Positions 62,440-64,000 of a DNA stretch of 64,000 nucleotides are shown here, piece after piece. Both the position numbers and the translations under genes were made by a program. The number at the start of each line of letters is the position of its first letter. The stretch's first letter is position 1. A model generated the notes under the pieces. The model was not told the DNA's origin and did no database searches. It saw only the letters and a program-made list of their open reading frames with translations. This DNA comes from Halanaerobium saccharolyticum (GTDB taxonomy: Bacteria; Bacillota; Halanaerobiia; Halanaerobiales; Halanaerobiaceae), in contig NZ_QLME01000016.1 of assembly GCF_003259895.1 (NCBI RefSeq), positions 1 to 64,000 on the forward strand, read 5' to 3'.

Positions 62440-63408
62440 TTACTTATTACTGTGAACTTTCACATCAATAATTACAGCACTTAGAAGTACTAAACCAACA
62501 ACTAACTGCTGCCAGTAAACTGAAACTCCAAGCAGTACCAGTGCATTATTAACTAAAGCAACTAAGATTATCCCTAAAAAGGCACCTAATACTGTTCCTT
62601 CTCCACCAGTTAGACTAGCTCCACCAATTACTGCTCCAGCAATAGCTCTTAATTCAGCTCCTGTACCTGCTGTTGGAGTAGCCACTCCAAAACGAGCTAA
62701 ACTTAAAATACCAGCAAAACCTGCTAAAGTGGAACACAATATATAAACCATTATTTTTATCTTATTTACATTTATTCCAGAAAATTTAGCTGCTTCTTCA
62801 TTTGAACCAACATAATAAATCTTTCTAAATGTTTTAGAATTACGCATTAAAAAGTCCATAACTATTACTAAAATTATCAATATTAAACCAGGATTAGGAA
62901 TTCCAAATGTTTTTCCTCCCCCGATAAAGTCAAAGGTTTGGGAAATACTACCGATACTAACAGGAGAACCTTTAGTAATTATATAAGCCATTCCACGCCC
63001 AATTGACATCATACTCAAGGTTGTAATAAAAGGACTTAAATGAATTTTAGTAATAAACTGAGAAATACTAAATCCAATAAAAACAGATAAACCTATTGAG
63101 ATAAGTACAGCTAACCAGATATTTAAACCAAGTGTTACCATTGTCATGCCAGCAAGTACATTAGCAAAAGCCATAACTGAACCCACTGAAAGGTCAATTC
63201 CACCTACAACTAAAACTAAGGTCATTCCTACTGCCAGAATTCCATCCATAGATAAACCAATCAAAGTAGTATTAATATTATAGGCACTTAAAAATCCAGG
63301 TGCCATAAAACTTAATAAAGCTGCAAAAGCAATAATTATAAGTGCAAGAGATGCTTCTCGTAAACCAAATAATTTCTTTAGAAAACTAGAATCTTGTGTA
63401 TTTTGCAT
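62440..63408 (-). CDS. Sugar ABC importer permease, CUT2 type, probable L-arabinose
   Basis: 322 residues, RbsC/AraH type, with VVGGIDLSVGSVMAFANVLAG and the long GAELRAIAGAVIGGASLTGGEGTVLG motif. About ten spans. It follows the ATPase by 21 bases. Confidence 0.92.
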   Translation of the reverse strand: MQNTQDSSFLKKLFGLREASLALIIIAFAALLSFMAPGFLSAYNINTTLIGLSMDGILAVGMTLVLVVGGIDLSVGSVMAFANVLAGMTMVTLGLNIWLAVLISIGLSVFIGFSISQFITKIHLSPFITTLSMMSIGRGMAYIITKGSPVSIGSISQTFDFIGGGKTFGIPNPGLILIILVIVMDFLMRNSKTFRKIYYVGSNEEAAKFSGINVNKIKIMVYILCSTLAGFAGILSLARFGVATPTAGTGAELRAIAGAVIGGASLTGGEGTVLGAFLGIILVALVNNALVLLGVSVYWQQLVVGLVLLSAVIIDVKVHSNK

Positions 63409-63429
63409 TCCTATTTATCCCTCCATTTA

Positions 63430-64000
63430 TTAATTTTTAAAATCATTTTTTCTACCTGAAGCATACATCATTATATCTTCTTCTGTTGCTCCCTCAGCAT
63501 CAAGTTCACCTACTAATTCTCCCTGATGCATTACCAAAATCCTATCACTTAAACCAAGAATTTCCGGTAGTTCAGAAGAAATAAACATTACTCCATGACC
63601 ATTATTAGATAATTCTCTTAAAGTTGAATGAATCTCAAATTTAGCTCCAACATCTATACCCCTAGTTGGTTCATCTAGAATTAAAACTCTTGGTTCAACT
63701 GCAAGCCATTTAGCTAATAAAACCTTTTGTTGATTACCTCCACTTAGACTTCTAACTGGCTGATCTAAACTTGCATATTTAGTATTCATTATTTCTACAA
63801 ATTTTTCACCAATTTTATTAACTTTTTTCTTTTTAACGAGAGAGTTTTCAGATACCTGTTCCAGATCAGCGGCAACAACATTAGCATTTAAATCCATATC
63901 TAAAAATAACCCCTGTTCTTTTCGATCTTCGGTGATGTAGATTAAGCCCTGATCAATGTTCTTTCTGGTATTATTAGCTGTTATATCTTCATCCAATAAT
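63430..64000 (-). CDS. Sugar ABC importer ATPase, CUT2 type (C-terminal part; gene cut by the window edge)
   Basis: About 190 residues are visible. The part corresponds to the second nucleotide-binding domain of a tandem ATPase such as AraG/RbsA: YITEDRKEQGLF, signature LSGGNQQKVLLAKWL, Walker B VLILDEPTRGID and the end EEDIMMYASG. The frame stays open to the right edge, so the start and first domain lie outside. First visible gene of the arabinose operon; its promoter is not in the window. Confidence 0.93.
   Translation of the reverse strand, partial: LLDEDITANNTRKNIDQGLIYITEDRKEQGLFLDMDLNANVVAADLEQVSENSLVKKKKVNKIGEKFVEIMNTKYASLDQPVRSLSGGNQQKVLLAKWLAVEPRVLILDEPTRGIDVGAKFEIHSTLRELSNNGHGVMFISSELPEILGLSDRILVMHQGELVGELDAEGATEEDIMMYASGRKNDFKN

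Noticed and set aside
1-64000. CRISPR arrays, transposons, prophage, tRNA or rRNA genes, toxin-antitoxin or defence systems
   Set aside because: No regular repeat-spacer array, transposase or integrase motif, or RNA gene was recognised by eye; the long repeated similarities are explained by the uxuA and gntR paralogues.

Overview
The window is AT-rich bacterial DNA with strong GGAGG-type ribosome binding sites, frequent GTG and TTG starts, and anaerobe-style sugar catabolism. Gene content and protein style fit a fermentative, probably halophilic Firmicute of the Halanaerobium type. That placement is inferred from the sequence and was not confirmed by a search. From about position 472 to the right edge every gene is on the minus strand. 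Together they form one large locus for degrading hemicellulose (glucuronoarabinoxylan).

Layout from right to left, which is the direction of transcription. (1) 64000-55665: arabinose operon with an ABC importer (ATPase cut by the edge, permease, binding protein), araA, araD, an FGGY kinase (araB-like) and araM, ending at a hairpin at 55594-55620. A broken GH51 arabinofuranosidase remnant follows at 55082-55546. (2) 54917-50497: a CUT1 sugar importer and a secreted GH43 enzyme. (3) 50312-46803: a YesM/YesN-type two-component system. (4) 46576-43897: a YjhG/YagF-like sugar-acid dehydratase and a YagE/YjhH-like aldolase, together a Dahms-type lower pathway. (5) 43580-38116: a CUT1 importer and a GH3 enzyme. 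(6) 37870-32632: the XylFGH importer and xylose isomerase. (7) 32442-26541: a LacI regulator, GH8 reducing-end xylanase and an Lpl-type importer. (8) 26327-21264: secreted CBM22-GH10-CBM9 xylanase, aldo/keto reductase and a cytoplasmic acetylesterase. (9) 21190-8528: a GntR regulator, OppABCDF, mannonate dehydratase, GH67 alpha-glucuronidase and GH3 beta-xylosidase. (10) 8389-472: a paralogous GntR regulator, DctPQM TRAP importer, glucuronate isomerase, a second mannonate dehydratase and fructuronate reductase.

The genes form a coherent strategy. The secreted GH10 and GH43 enzymes open the polymer. Seven uptake systems import oligomers, monomers and uronates. GH67, GH8, two GH3 enzymes and the esterase have no signal peptide and finish the oligomers inside the cell. 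Glucuronate goes through UxaC, UxuB and UxuA to 2-keto-3-deoxygluconate. Xylose and arabinose go through isomerases, and pentonates could go through the dehydratase/aldolase pair.

Three regulatory networks can be read from the DNA. The first is a GntR operator (CTAACATGTTAG-like) at four places. The second is a LacI operator (GAAACCGGTTTA-like) at five intergenic places and one intragenic place. The third is a long promoter module shared by xylA, xylF, the malE-like gene and the dehydratase; it contains TTAATTTAA-N3-TTAAATTAA, and its regulator is unknown. I saw no CRISPR array, transposase, prophage, rRNA or tRNA, and no wholly new defence-type system. The most unusual items are the shared promoter module, SD-like elements with no gene in binding-protein leaders, the duplicated uxuA/gntR modules and the GH51 remnant.
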